DNA of 64,000 bases from Paraburkholderia phenazinium (GCF_900100735.1 NZ_FNCJ01000024.1:36569-100568), one strand, 5' to 3'; positions 42,607 through 51,468 are shown, counted from the stretch's first letter. Notes: generated from the sequence alone by a model not told the origin. Program-made: numbers and translations.

Positions 42607-43779
42607 ATGACTGCTCACCTCCAGACCTTTGACGTCGCCGTGATCGGCGGCGGGCTCGTCGGCAAGACTGCGGCGCTCGCGTTGACGCAGGGCGGCCTGC
42701 GCGTGGCGCTGCTCGCGCAACCGTGCGCTCCGCTGCCCGCCGGCTCGGCCTTCGACGCGCGGGTCTACGCGCTGTCCTCCAGTTCCCTGGCCCTGCTGGA
42801 ACGCCTGCGCGTCTGGCAGGCGCTCGACACGTCGCGCCTTGGCCCCGTCTACGACATGCGGGTTTACGGCGACGCCCATGCCGAGTTGCACTTCTCCGCG
42901 TTTCAGGCTTCCGTGCCGCAGTTGGCGTGGATTGCGGAATCGTCGCTGATCGAGCGCGCGCTCGACGCCGCGCTGCGCTTCCAGCCCAATCTGGAATGGG
43001 TCGACTCGCGCGCTCAGGGGCTCGATGTGAAGCCGGGCGGCGCGACGATCGGGCTTGCTAACGGCAAGGTGCTCGAAGCGGATCTGGTGGTCGGCGCGGA
43101 CGGCGCCCATTCGTGGGTGCGCGCGCAGATCGGCTCGAAGGTGATCCGCCGCGACTACAGGCAAACCGGCGTGGTCGCCAACTTCAAGGCCGAAAAGCCG
43201 CACGGCGAAACGGCATACCAGTGGTTCCGGGACGGCGAGATCATCGCGCTGCTGCCGCTGCCTGACGGACACGTGTCGCTCGTCTGGTCGGCGCGCACCG
43301 AGCATGCAGACGAACTGCTCGCACTCGATCCGGCGCAGCTTGCTGCGGAAGTCGAACGCGTGACCGGCGCTCAGGTAGGCGCGCTCGACTGCGTGACGCC
43401 GGCGAAGGGCTTTCCGCTCGCCCTGCAAACCGTCGACCGGCTCGTCGCGCCGCGCGTCGCGCTGGTGGGCGATGCCGCGCACCTGATTCATCCGCTCGCG
43501 GGCCAAGGCATGAACCTTGGACTGCGCGATGTGGCGGCGCTCGCCGATACGATCGCCGGCAAGGAAGCGTTCCGCGACCTCGGCGACACCGTGCTGCTGC
43601 GCCGCTACGAACGGGCGCGCCGTGAAGACATCCGCGCGCTGATGGTTGCCACCGACGGTCTGCAAAAGCTGTTTTCCGTCCCGGGCCCGGTCGCCCGCGT
43701 GTTGCGCAACACCGGCATGGCTTTCGTCGGAGCACAGCCGCTGATCAAGCGCTGGCTCGTTTCGGCGGCGTTGGGTTAG
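42607..43779 (+). CDS. UbiH/UbiF-family FAD-dependent ubiquinone hydroxylase
   Basis: The product is 390 residues. Dinucleotide-binding start DVAVIGGGLVGKTAALAL, the DG motif VGADGAHSWVR near 165, and the second FAD motif ALVGDAAHLIHPLAGQGMNLGLRD near 290. These flavin monooxygenases hydroxylate the ring of ubiquinone precursors. The exact member (UbiH, UbiF, UbiI or UbiM) is not resolved. The predicted -10 is so close that the mRNA may be leaderless. Confidence 0.88.
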   Translation: MTAHLQTFDVAVIGGGLVGKTAALALTQGGLRVALLAQPCAPLPAGSAFDARVYALSSSSLALLERLRVWQALDTSRLGPVYDMRVYGDAHAELHFSAFQASVPQLAWIAESSLIERALDAALRFQPNLEWVDSRAQGLDVKPGGATIGLANGKVLEADLVVGADGAHSWVRAQIGSKVIRRDYRQTGVVANFKAEKPHGETAYQWFRDGEIIALLPLPDGHVSLVWSARTEHADELLALDPAQLAAEVERVTGAQVGALDCVTPAKGFPLALQTVDRLVAPRVALVGDAAHLIHPLAGQGMNLGLRDVAALADTIAGKEAFRDLGDTVLLRRYERARREDIRALMVATDGLQKLFSVPGPVARVLRNTGMAFVGAQPLIKRWLVSAALG

Positions 43780-43853
43780 GCGGCAGACATCCGGCCGTGC
43801 CAGGCGCGGGTATGATGAACTGATGGGCTGCACGCCTGTCCGAGATGTACACA

Positions 43854-43905
43854 GAGCTTTGCATGGGACCGGAGTAAGCGCTAAAGCGCTAACTCCGGTC
43901 GACAG
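43854..43905. repeat. Single-unit copy of the 25-bp inverted repeat family
   Basis: One left half-unit (43854-43880) and one right half-unit (43881-43905) form a 16-bp stem with one mismatch: GACCGGAGTAAGCGCT (43867-43882) and AGCGCTAACTCCGGTC (43885-43900). The sequence is a simple version of the array at 19142-19289, and the downstream GAAGACG is shared as well. It lies 41 bases upstream of the DsbC-like gene. Confidence 0.85.
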
Positions 43906-43946
43906 AAGACGCGTAACGCGGATTCGAATGAACCAGGGAATACAGT

Positions 43947-44675
43947 ATGAAAAAGCACCTCCGAATCGCCGCGCTCGCCTTGACCGTCGCCGTCGCGACG
44001 CTTGGCTGCTCCGCGCAGGCCGACCAGGCTACCGACAAACTCAAGGCCACCTTGCAGGCCCGCCTCGGTGACGACGCGACCATCAAGAGCATTTCGAAGT
44101 CGCCGATCGCGGGGCTCTACGAGGTGAATCTCGGTACGCAGATCGTCTATAGCGATGCAACCGGCGACTACCTGGTGCTCGGCGATATCGTCGATGCCAA
44201 GACCCGCAAGAATCTGACCGAAGCGCGCCTGGCCGAAACCAACCGCATCGACTTTGCGAGCCTGCCGTTCGCGAACGCGGTGAAAGTGGTGAAGGGCAAC
44301 GGCAGCCGCAAGATAGCGGTGTTTTCGGATCCGAACTGCCCGTATTGCAAGCAGCTCGAAACCACGCTGAAGTCGATCGACAACGTCACCGTGTACACCT
44401 TCCTGTACCCGGTGTTGTCGCCGGATTCGACCGTGAAGTCGAAGTCGATCTGGTGCTCGTCGGATCGCGCCAAGGCCTGGGAATCGTGGATGCAGGACCA
44501 TCAGGCGCCGACCGCCGCCGGCACCTGCGACACCGCTGCCATCGACAAGAATCTCGCCCTCGGCCACGCCATGAACGTGGACGGCACGCCGACCGTGTTC
44601 CTCGCCGATGGCCGCCGCCTGCCGGGCGCCGTGCCAGCCGACCGGCTGGACAAGGAACTCGCTGCGGTGCACTAA
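43947..44675 (+). CDS. DsbC-like thiol:disulfide interchange protein
   Basis: The product is 242 residues. A signal sequence ends in TLGC (Cys21), which also fits a lipobox. An N-terminal dimerisation domain (about 30-95) is followed by a thioredoxin domain with the active site CPYC (131-134) in SDPNCPYCKQLE, a second Cys pair (WCSSDRAKAW, GTCDTAA) and cis-Pro loop GTPTVFLADG. It isomerises wrong disulfides in the periplasm. A simple copy of the 25-bp inverted repeat lies upstream. Confidence 0.9.
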   Translation: MKKHLRIAALALTVAVATLGCSAQADQATDKLKATLQARLGDDATIKSISKSPIAGLYEVNLGTQIVYSDATGDYLVLGDIVDAKTRKNLTEARLAETNRIDFASLPFANAVKVVKGNGSRKIAVFSDPNCPYCKQLETTLKSIDNVTVYTFLYPVLSPDSTVKSKSIWCSSDRAKAWESWMQDHQAPTAAGTCDTAAIDKNLALGHAMNVDGTPTVFLADGRRLPGAVPADRLDKELAAVH

Positions 44676-44693
44676 ACTGCCCGCACTGTCAGA

Positions 44694-44718
44694 CAGGAGG
44701 CGCACTTTGCGCCTCCTG
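44694..44718 (+). other. Stable 11-bp hairpin between DsbC-like and M61 peptidase genes
   Basis: CAGGAGGCGCA, loop CTT, TGCGCCTCCTG. Followed only by CCGTTTCT, so a weak terminator at best. Confidence 0.55.
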
Positions 44719-44756
44719 CCGTTTCTGGACCCCCATTCTTATAACCTACCTCGCCG

Positions 44757-46547
44757 ATGAAGCCGATCCGCTACAGCATCGTTCCGAAGCAACCTGCCGC
44801 TCACCTGTTTGAAGTCACCGTCACCGTTGCCAATCCTGATCCGTCCGGTCAGCGCTTCATGCTGCCGGTGTGGATTCCCGGCAGTTATATGGTGCGTGAA
44901 TTTGCCCGCAACATCGTGACGCTGCGCGCGTTCAACGAAGCGGGTCGCAAGGTGCGCGTCGAAAAGACCGACAAGCAGACGTGGCAGGCCGCGCCGGTCA
45001 ACGGCGCACTGACGCTGCGCTACGAGGTATACGCGTGGGATATGTCGGTGCGGGCCGCGCATCTGGACGATACGACTGGCTTCTTTAACGCCACCAGCAT
45101 GTTCCTCGCCGCGGTGGGTCACGAGGAGGTGCAGTGCGTGGTCGACATCCAGAAGCCGGCCGGCCCGGCTTACCGGAGCTGGCGCGTTGCCACGGCGCTG
45201 CCGGAGGCGCGCGGCACCAAGCGCTACGGCTTCGGCGAGTACACGGCGCAGAACTACGACGAACTGGCCGACCATCCGGTCACGCTTGGTGAATTCGCGC
45301 TGGCGACCTTCAAGGCCCATGGCGTGCCGCACGACATCGTGATCGCCGGCCGCGTCGTGGCACTCGATATGGAACGCCTCGCCGCCGACCTGAAGCGCAT
45401 CTGCGAAGCGCAGATCGCCTTGTTCGAGCCGAAGTCGAAGAAGGCGCCGATGGACCGCTATGTCTTCATGACCCAGGCCGTCAGCGACGGCTACGGCGGC
45501 CTCGAACATCGCGCATCGACTGCGTTGATCTGCAACCGCACCGATCTGCCCGTTGAAGGCCGCCCGCAGACCACGGAAGGTTATCGGACCTACCTGGGCC
45601 TGTGCAGCCATGAGTACTTCCATACCTGGAACGTCAAGCGCATCAAGCCGGCCGCCTTCGCGCCGTACGACCTGACGCGCGAGAATTACACCTCGCTGCT
45701 GTGGCTGTTCGAAGGATTCACGTCGTATTACGACGATCTGATCCTGGTGCGCAGCGGTCTGATCACACAGGAAGAGTATTTCGGGCTGCTCGGCAAGGTG
45801 GTGGGCGGTGTGATGCGCGGCAGCGGCCGTCTGAAGCAGACTGTCGCCGAAAGCTCGTTCGATGCCTGGGTCAAGTACTACCGGCAGGACGAGAATGCGC
45901 CGAACGCGATTGTCAGCTACTACACCAAGGGCTCGCTGGTCGCGTTGGCGTTTGATCTGACGATTCGTGCGCAGACCAACAACCGCAAGTCCCTCGACGA
46001 CGTGATGCGTCTGCTGTGGCAGCGTTTCGGACGCGATTTCTATCGCGGCAAGCCGGTTGGCGTTGAAGAGGATGAGGTCGAGGCGATTTTTGCCGAGGCA
46101 ACCGGCGCCGAGTTGGGTGCGCTGTTCGAACACGCGGTGCGCAGCACGCGCGATCTGCCACTCGAGACGCTGCTCGAGCCGTTCGGCATTTCGCTCGCGC
46201 CCGAGGCCGACAAGAACGCCAAGCCATCGCTGGGTGCGCGCGTGCGTGGCGGTGCGGATTGCACGCTCGCCGCGGTGCATGATGGCAGCGCGGCGCAGAA
46301 AGCTGGCCTGTCGGCGGGCGACGTGCTGGTGGCGATCGACGGCCTGCGTGTCACTGGCTCGAATCTTGATTCGCTGCTCTCGCGTTACCTGCCGGGCGCG
46401 AAAGTGGAAGTGCACGCGTTCCGTCGCGACGAGTTGCGCACCGCCCAGGTCAAGCTGGACGGGCCTGAGGTGGCCCGTTACGCGCTCAGCGTCACGGACA
46501 AGCGCACGGCCGCGCGCAACTGGCGCGAGCGCTGGCTGGCAGGCTAA
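44757..46547 (+). CDS. M61 family metallopeptidase with PDZ domain (glycyl aminopeptidase type)
   Basis: The product is 596 residues. The zinc site HEYFH (285-289) is in GLCSHEYFHTWNVKRIKP, with the family sequence WLFEGFTSYYDDLILVRSG downstream supplying the third ligand Glu. A PDZ domain covers about 485-575 (AAVHDGSAAQKAGLSAGDVLVAIDG). M61 peptidases cleave N-terminal Gly and Ala. No signal peptide is visible, so it is probably cytoplasmic. Confidence 0.92.
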   Translation: MKPIRYSIVPKQPAAHLFEVTVTVANPDPSGQRFMLPVWIPGSYMVREFARNIVTLRAFNEAGRKVRVEKTDKQTWQAAPVNGALTLRYEVYAWDMSVRAAHLDDTTGFFNATSMFLAAVGHEEVQCVVDIQKPAGPAYRSWRVATALPEARGTKRYGFGEYTAQNYDELADHPVTLGEFALATFKAHGVPHDIVIAGRVVALDMERLAADLKRICEAQIALFEPKSKKAPMDRYVFMTQAVSDGYGGLEHRASTALICNRTDLPVEGRPQTTEGYRTYLGLCSHEYFHTWNVKRIKPAAFAPYDLTRENYTSLLWLFEGFTSYYDDLILVRSGLITQEEYFGLLGKVVGGVMRGSGRLKQTVAESSFDAWVKYYRQDENAPNAIVSYYTKGSLVALAFDLTIRAQTNNRKSLDDVMRLLWQRFGRDFYRGKPVGVEEDEVEAIFAEATGAELGALFEHAVRSTRDLPLETLLEPFGISLAPEADKNAKPSLGARVRGGADCTLAAVHDGSAAQKAGLSAGDVLVAIDGLRVTGSNLDSLLSRYLPGAKVEVHAFRRDELRTAQVKLDGPEVARYALSVTDKRTAARNWRERWLAG

Positions 46548-46595
46548 AGCAGGTCAAATCGAGGTGCGGACCGCTTAAATCCCGAGATTCGGCGG

Positions 46596-46623
46596 CGGAT
46601 TGTTCTACCCTTGCAACAATCCG
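46596..46623. promoter_or_regulatory. 9-bp inverted repeat upstream of azoR
   Basis: CGGATTGTT, 10-bp spacer, AACAATCCG. It is 87 bases upstream of the azoR start, with no regulator gene adjacent. The arrangement suits a dimeric regulator. Confidence 0.5.
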
Positions 46624-46710
46624 TCGCTGCTGGATGGCTTTTTCGCGGCCCAGTAAAAAAACACAATGGCTCCACTCGCGCAACACTGCGCGCCCCAACT
46701 GGAGTCAACC

Positions 46711-47307
46711 ATGACCACGATTCTGCAAATCAACTCGGCAGCCCGCTCGCAAGGCGCGAACTCGACGCTGCTCGTCAACGAACTGACCGAAAAGCTGCAA
46801 AAGTCGCAACCGGGCGCGCAAGTCGTCGTCCGTAACCTGCAAGCTGAACCGCTGCCGCATCTGGACGACGAAGTCCTCGGCGCATTCTTCACGCCGGCCG
46901 ACCAGCGCACCCCGGAACAAGCCGCCATCGCTGCACGCAGCGAAGCGCTGATCGCCGAACTGCAAGCCGCTGATGTCGTTGTGATCGGCGCGCCGATGTA
47001 CAACTTCGGCATCTCGTCGCAACTGAAGACGTACTTCGACTTCATCGCTCGCGCTGGCATCACGTTCCAGTACACGGCGAACGGTCCGGAAGGCCTTGTG
47101 AAGGGCAAGAAGGTGTTCGTGGTTTCGGCACGCGGCGGCAAGTATCTCGGCACCCCGAACGATAGCCAGACGCCGTATCTGAAGAGCTTCCTCGGCTTCC
47201 TCGGCATGACCGACGTGAACTTCATCTACGCTGAAGGCCTGAACATGGGCCCGGACGCCGCTAGCGCCGCCCTGGCTGGCGCACGCGAAGCGATCGCTGC
47301 TGCGTAA
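46711..47307 (+). CDS. azoR: FMN-dependent NADH-azoreductase
   Basis: 198 residues from the ATG at 46711 with GGAG upstream. TTILQINSAARSQGANSTLL is the FMN phosphate loop, IGAPMYNFGISSQLKTYFDF the central flavodoxin-like strand-loop, and VSARGGKYLGTPNDSQTPYL the FMN-ring loop. AzoR reduces quinones and azo dyes with NADH and protects against thiol and quinone stress. Confidence 0.93.
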   Translation: MTTILQINSAARSQGANSTLLVNELTEKLQKSQPGAQVVVRNLQAEPLPHLDDEVLGAFFTPADQRTPEQAAIAARSEALIAELQAADVVVIGAPMYNFGISSQLKTYFDFIARAGITFQYTANGPEGLVKGKKVFVVSARGGKYLGTPNDSQTPYLKSFLGFLGMTDVNFIYAEGLNMGPDAASAALAGAREAIAAA

Positions 47308-47343
47308 GGATCGAGCGGTAGCGGTCCGCGCGTTGCGGAGCAG

Positions 47344-47380
47344 AAAAAACGCCACGGGATGGGCTTCCGTGGCGTTTTTG
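47344..47380 (+). terminator. Rho-independent terminator after azoR
   Basis: AAAAAACGCCACGG, loop, CCGTGGCGTTTTTG. A strong stem with T-run; also usable for ung on the minus strand. Confidence 0.87.
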
Positions 47381-47400
47381 TTTTTGCGTTGCGTCTAAGC

Positions 47401-48249
47401 CTAAGCGAGCGTCTGCGCTTCGTCGGGCAGGCGCCAGTCGATTGGCTGACGCTTGTGCTCCGTCAGATACTCATTGGCTCGCGCGAAGTGCCCGCAGCCG
47501 AGAAAGCCTCGGTGCGCGGACAGGGGCGACGGATGCGGCGCCTCCAGCACGTAATGCGCCTTACCGCCGAGCAGCGCCCGCTTGGCCTGCGCATGTGCAC
47601 CCCACAGCATGAACACCAGTCCGTCATGGCGCAGCGCCAGTTCGTGGATCAGCGTGTCGGTGCATTTTTCCCAGCCGCGCTTGGCGTGGCTCGCCGCTGC
47701 GTCGCGCTCGACGGTCAGCACTGTGTTCAGCAGCAGCACACCCTGTTTGGCCCAGGCATCGAGGCAGCCGTGTTGCGGCGGCTGGTGCCCCAGACTGGCG
47801 GCAATTTCCTTGAAGATGTTGCGCAGCGACGGCGGCGGACGCACTGCCGGCGGCACTGAAAACGCCAACCCGTGAGCTTGCGGCGTGCCGCGGTCTTCGC
47901 CGTGGTACGGGTCCTGGCCCAGGATGACGACTTTGACGTCGTCCGGGCTGGTGAGGCGAAGCGCGCGGAATACGTCCGCGGGATAAACCGTCTTGCCTGC
48001 GGCGCGTTCGCCGTCGACGAAGCGGCACAGTGGCGCGTAAGCGTCGCTCTCAATGAACGGTCGCAGATGCGCTCGCCATGCCGGCGGCAGTGCGTCGAAC
48101 TGGGCTTCGAGCGAGGGGGTAGGCGTTGGCGTCGACGGCGTGGCTGACGCGGACGGCGTTTGCGGTACGACAGCGGGTTGGTCGGACGACTCGTCGCTAA
48201 ACAATGAGGCTTGCGACGACGGGGAACGGGTTCGGGAGGCAGAGGTCAT
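47401..48249 (-). CDS. ung: Uracil-DNA glycosylase
   Basis: 282 residues from the ATG at 48249. Catalytic motif VILGQDPYHGEDRGTPQA, the uracil-pocket loop GLAFSVPPAVRPPPSLRN and the C-terminal LEAPHPSPLSAHRGFLGCGHF (HPSPLSAH) are conserved. The first 50 residues are an unusual Ser/Pro/Thr-rich extension not in E. coli Ung (229 residues). It removes uracil from DNA by hydrolysing the glycosidic bond. A start at 48270 is also possible. Confidence 0.94.
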   Translation of the reverse strand: MTSASRTRSPSSQASLFSDESSDQPAVVPQTPSASATPSTPTPTPSLEAQFDALPPAWRAHLRPFIESDAYAPLCRFVDGERAAGKTVYPADVFRALRLTSPDDVKVVILGQDPYHGEDRGTPQAHGLAFSVPPAVRPPPSLRNIFKEIAASLGHQPPQHGCLDAWAKQGVLLLNTVLTVERDAAASHAKRGWEKCTDTLIHELALRHDGLVFMLWGAHAQAKRALLGGKAHYVLEAPHPSPLSAHRGFLGCGHFARANEYLTEHKRQPIDWRLPDEAQTLA

Positions 48250-48358
48250 GACGCGCAAGTGTCGCAGCAAACGGGGCGTAGCTCAAGACGCACGGCAGGC
48301 CGTACTGCTGCGTCGCGCCAGCCGCCTGGTGTCTGGCGCCTGTCGTGCCGCGTGGTTT

Positions 48359-48985
48359 TTATTGCTCGCGCAGCCGATAGCCGCGTTGAGCCTTGCTGAC
48401 GTTGTCCGGCGCGAGGCCAGGCACTTGGGCACAGAGTTCGTCGGCTAGCGCATACAGCGCCGCTTCGTCACCACTCTTCAATTCCAGTTCGACTTCGAGA
48501 ATCGGCGCGCGGCGCGTCTCACCGTTGACCTCGGCGATCACGTCGCCCTGATCGATCGCCGCTTCAATCGTGGCGCCGTGACTGGCCACTTGCCACAGCG
48601 TGCGGGTGAAATCGGTGCGGAACAGTTCGATCAGGTCCGGCGCGGCCCCACGCAGCGCGGCGGCCACGGTGGGTTCGTCACAGGCCTGCAGCAGCGTATC
48701 GATTTCCAGTGCCTCACCGGCTATCGGCATTTCCCACTCGTGCCGGCTATGCATGCCTGCCGTCGCATTGCCCGCAGTCTTGAAGGTCTGCAGCCAGCCG
48801 TCCGGCGTATGGCGCAGGCGCAGCGCGCTTTTCGAGCGCGCCAGCGTCAACTCCGGCGTATCGAAGTAGATGTTGGCGAGTGCCACCGGGTGTCCCGCAG
48901 TGCCGGCGCGTGCGATGAACCACTGCGTCGCCGCGCTGACCTGGTCAGCCGGCAGCGTCAGCTTGATTTCACGTTCGATACCCAT
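48359..48985 (-). CDS. CYTH domain protein (inorganic triphosphatase-like)
   Basis: 208 residues from the ATG at 48985. The CYTH signature ExExK is EREIKL (4-9), followed by YFDTPELTLARSKSALRLRH and the acidic strands typical of triphosphate tunnel enzymes (VELELKSGDEAALYALADEL). Such proteins hydrolyse inorganic triphosphate or related compounds with Mg2+ or Mn2+. It begins 22 bases after trpC and is probably part of the trp operon transcript. Confidence 0.88.
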   Translation of the reverse strand: MGIEREIKLTLPADQVSAATQWFIARAGTAGHPVALANIYFDTPELTLARSKSALRLRHTPDGWLQTFKTAGNATAGMHSRHEWEMPIAGEALEIDTLLQACDEPTVAAALRGAAPDLIELFRTDFTRTLWQVASHGATIEAAIDQGDVIAEVNGETRRAPILEVELELKSGDEAALYALADELCAQVPGLAPDNVSKAQRGYRLREQ

Positions 48986-49007
48986 GGCGGCTGTTTTCCC
49001 AGTCAGC

Positions 49008-49793
49008 TTAGAAAAACATCCGCGCAAGTTCCGCGCCCGGTTCTTCGGCACGCATGAACGCTTCGCCGACGAGGAAGGTATGCACGTCCATCTGGCGCAG
49101 GCGCTCCACATCGACGCGCGAGAGGATGCCCGACTCGGTCACGACGATGCGATCTTCGGGGATCGACTCGAGCATGTCGATTGTGGTGTCGATCGACGTT
49201 TCGAAGGTGCGCAGATTGCGGTTGTTGATGCCGATCAGCGGTGTCTTCAAGGTGAGCGCTTCCATCAGCTCGTTCTTGTCATGCACTTCGACGAGCACGG
49301 CGAGCCCCAGCGAATGCGCGAACGCTTCGAGATCCTGCATCTGCGAGGTTTCGAGCGCGACGGCGATCAGCAGGATCGCGTCGGCGCCCATCGCGCGCGC
49401 TTCGACGATCTGGTACGGATCGATGATGAAGTCTTTGCGTAGCACCGGCAGGTCGCAGGCGGCGCGCGCTTCTTTCAGATAGGCAGTGCTGCCCTGGAAA
49501 AATTGCACGTCGGTGAGGACGGACAGGCACGCCGCGCCATGCTTGGCGTACGAACGCGCGATGTCAGCGGGCACGAAATGCTCGCGCAGCACGCCCTTGG
49601 ATGGGCTTGCCTTCTTCACTTCGGCGATCACCGCAGCTTGACCCGCGGCATGTTTGGCGCGCAGCGCTCCGACAAAGTCGCGCTTGTCGCGCGCCGAGGC
49701 TTCGAGGCGCAGCTCTTCGAGCGGTGCGCTCAGTTCCGCCGCGCGGACCTCTTGGCGCTTAACGTCGATGATGCGTTCCAGAATGTCGCTCAT
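49008..49793 (-). CDS. trpC: Indole-3-glycerol phosphate synthase
   Basis: 261 residues from the ATG at 49793. Converts CdRP to indole-3-glycerol phosphate in tryptophan synthesis. Motifs of the TIM barrel: VIAEVKKASPSKGVLREHF, LSVLTDVQFFQGSTAYL, LPVLRKDFIIDPYQIVEARA, GINNRNLRTFETSIDTT, ESGILSRVDVERL and FLVGEAFM. It is a monofunctional enzyme, not fused to TrpF. It lies 19 bases after trpD. Confidence 0.95.
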   Translation of the reverse strand: MSDILERIIDVKRQEVRAAELSAPLEELRLEASARDKRDFVGALRAKHAAGQAAVIAEVKKASPSKGVLREHFVPADIARSYAKHGAACLSVLTDVQFFQGSTAYLKEARAACDLPVLRKDFIIDPYQIVEARAMGADAILLIAVALETSQMQDLEAFAHSLGLAVLVEVHDKNELMEALTLKTPLIGINNRNLRTFETSIDTTIDMLESIPEDRIVVTESGILSRVDVERLRQMDVHTFLVGEAFMRAEEPGAELARMFF

Positions 49794-49812
49794 AGGTGTC
49801 CCGATACAGAAT

Positions 49813-50844
49813 TTAGTGCTTGAATTGCTGGGTGAAGCGAACCAGATCGTCGACCTTTGCCCGCGCCTTGCCGCTCGCGATCGCTTCGCGCGCCAGTTCG
49901 ATGCCGTCGGCAATCGATGCCGCGACGTTGGCGGAGTAGAGTGCGGTGCCCGCGTTCAGCGTGACGATTTCGCGCGCCACGCCCGGCTTGTTGTCGAGCG
50001 CTTCGAGCAGCATCAGCTTGGATTCGCCGGCGTCGGCCACTTTCAGCGTGCGGTTCGACACCATCTGCATGCCGAAGTCTTCGGGGTGAATCTCGTACTC
50101 GCGCACCTCGCCGTCGCGCAATTCGCCGACCAGCGTCGCCGCGCCCAACGAGACTTCGTCCATCCCGTCCATGCCGTACACCACGAGCACGTGCTTGGCG
50201 CCGAGGCGCTGCATCACGCGTACCTGGATGCCGACGAGGTCCGCGTGGAATACGCCCATCAACTGGTTCGGCGCGCTGGCCGGGTTGGTCAGCGGTCCGA
50301 GGATGTTGAAGATGGTCCGCACGCCGAGTTCACGGCGCACCGGCGCGATGTTCTTCATCGCCGGATGATGATTCGGCGCGAACATGAAGCCCATGCCGGT
50401 TTCGGCAATTGAAGCCGCCACCTGTTCGGGCTGCAGATCGATATTGACGCCGAGCGCTTCGAGCACATCCGCGCTACCCGACTTGCTCGACACGCCGCGA
50501 TTGCCGTGCTTCGCTACTTTCGCACCGGCTGCTGCCGTCACGAACATGGTCGCCGTCGAGATATTGAAGGTGTGCGAACCGTCGCCGCCGGTCCCGACGA
50601 TATCGACAAAGTTCGAGTTGTCCTGCACTTCGACGTGCCGGGAGAACTCGCGCATCACCGTGGCGGCCGCGGTGATCTCGCCGATGGTCTCTTTTTTGAC
50701 GCGCAGTCCCGTAATGATCGCGGCCGCCATCACCGGCGAGAGCTCGCCGCGCATGATGAGGCGCATCAGGTGCAGCATCTCGTCGTGGAAAATTTCGCGG
50801 TGCTCGATCGTGCGTTGCAGCGCTTCCTGGGGGGTAATCGACAT
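49813..50844 (-). CDS. trpD: Anthranilate phosphoribosyltransferase
   Basis: 343 residues from the ATG at 50844. Transfers the phosphoribosyl group of PRPP to anthranilate. DIVGTGGDGSHTFNISTATMF is the PRPP loop, AKHGNRGVSSKSGSADVLEAL the anthranilate site, and the N-terminal ITPQEALQRTIEHREIF the helical domain. Full length. It follows trpG at 17 bases. Confidence 0.96.
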   Translation of the reverse strand: MSITPQEALQRTIEHREIFHDEMLHLMRLIMRGELSPVMAAAIITGLRVKKETIGEITAAATVMREFSRHVEVQDNSNFVDIVGTGGDGSHTFNISTATMFVTAAAGAKVAKHGNRGVSSKSGSADVLEALGVNIDLQPEQVAASIAETGMGFMFAPNHHPAMKNIAPVRRELGVRTIFNILGPLTNPASAPNQLMGVFHADLVGIQVRVMQRLGAKHVLVVYGMDGMDEVSLGAATLVGELRDGEVREYEIHPEDFGMQMVSNRTLKVADAGESKLMLLEALDNKPGVAREIVTLNAGTALYSANVAASIADGIELAREAIASGKARAKVDDLVRFTQQFKH

Positions 50845-50861
50845 GATTTCGCCTCGGTTGA

Positions 50862-51455
50862 TCAAGCGCTGCGGCGCGCGGACACCAGCTTCGACTGCTT
50901 CACGAAATTCTCGAGCAAGGCATGGCCGTGTTCGGAGAGGATCGATTCCGGGTGAAACTGCACGCCTTCGACGGCCAGTTCCTTGTGACGCACGCCCATG
51001 ATCTCGCCGTCCTCGGTCCACGCGGATACTTCGAGGCAATCGGGCAGCGATTCGCGCTCGATGGCGAGCGAGTGGTAACGCGTCACGGCGAAATGTTTCG
51101 GCAGGTCGGCGAAGACACCTTTGCAGTCGGTTTCGATGGTGCTCACCTTGCCGTGCATGATGGTCTGCGCACGCACGACGCGGCCGCCGAACGCCTCGCC
51201 GATCGCCTGATGGCCGAGGCACACGCCGAGAATCGGCGTTTTGCCGGAGAACTCGCGCAGCACGTCGAGCGTGATGCCGGCGTGTTGCGGGTTGCTCGGT
51301 CCGGGCGACAGGCAAATCCGCGCCGGGTTGAGCTTCGCGATTTCGTCCAGCGTGATTTCGTCGTTGCGATAGGTCCGTACGTCTTCGCCGAGTTCGCCGA
51401 AGTACTGGACCAGGTTGTAGGTGAATGAGTCGTAGTTGTCGATCATCAGCAGCAT
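50862..51455 (-). CDS. trpG: Anthranilate synthase glutamine amidotransferase subunit
   Basis: 197 residues from the ATG at 51455. Supplies ammonia from glutamine to TrpE. Class I amidotransferase triad: Cys in ILGVCLGHQAIGEAFGG, with His and Glu in VQFHPESILSEHG. MLLMIDNYDSFTYNLVQYFGEL is the usual start. 13 bases separate it from the trpE stop. It may double as PabA for p-aminobenzoate synthesis; no separate pabA is in the window. Confidence 0.95.
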   Translation of the reverse strand: MLLMIDNYDSFTYNLVQYFGELGEDVRTYRNDEITLDEIAKLNPARICLSPGPSNPQHAGITLDVLREFSGKTPILGVCLGHQAIGEAFGGRVVRAQTIMHGKVSTIETDCKGVFADLPKHFAVTRYHSLAIERESLPDCLEVSAWTEDGEIMGVRHKELAVEGVQFHPESILSEHGHALLENFVKQSKLVSARRSA

Positions 51456-51468
51456 GGTCTGTCTCCGG

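Noticed and set aside
42235..43833. Minus-strand frame of more than 500 codons across the UbiH-type gene
   Set aside because: Shadow frame created by high GC at third positions; low-complexity His/Arg/Gln-rich product and no start signal.
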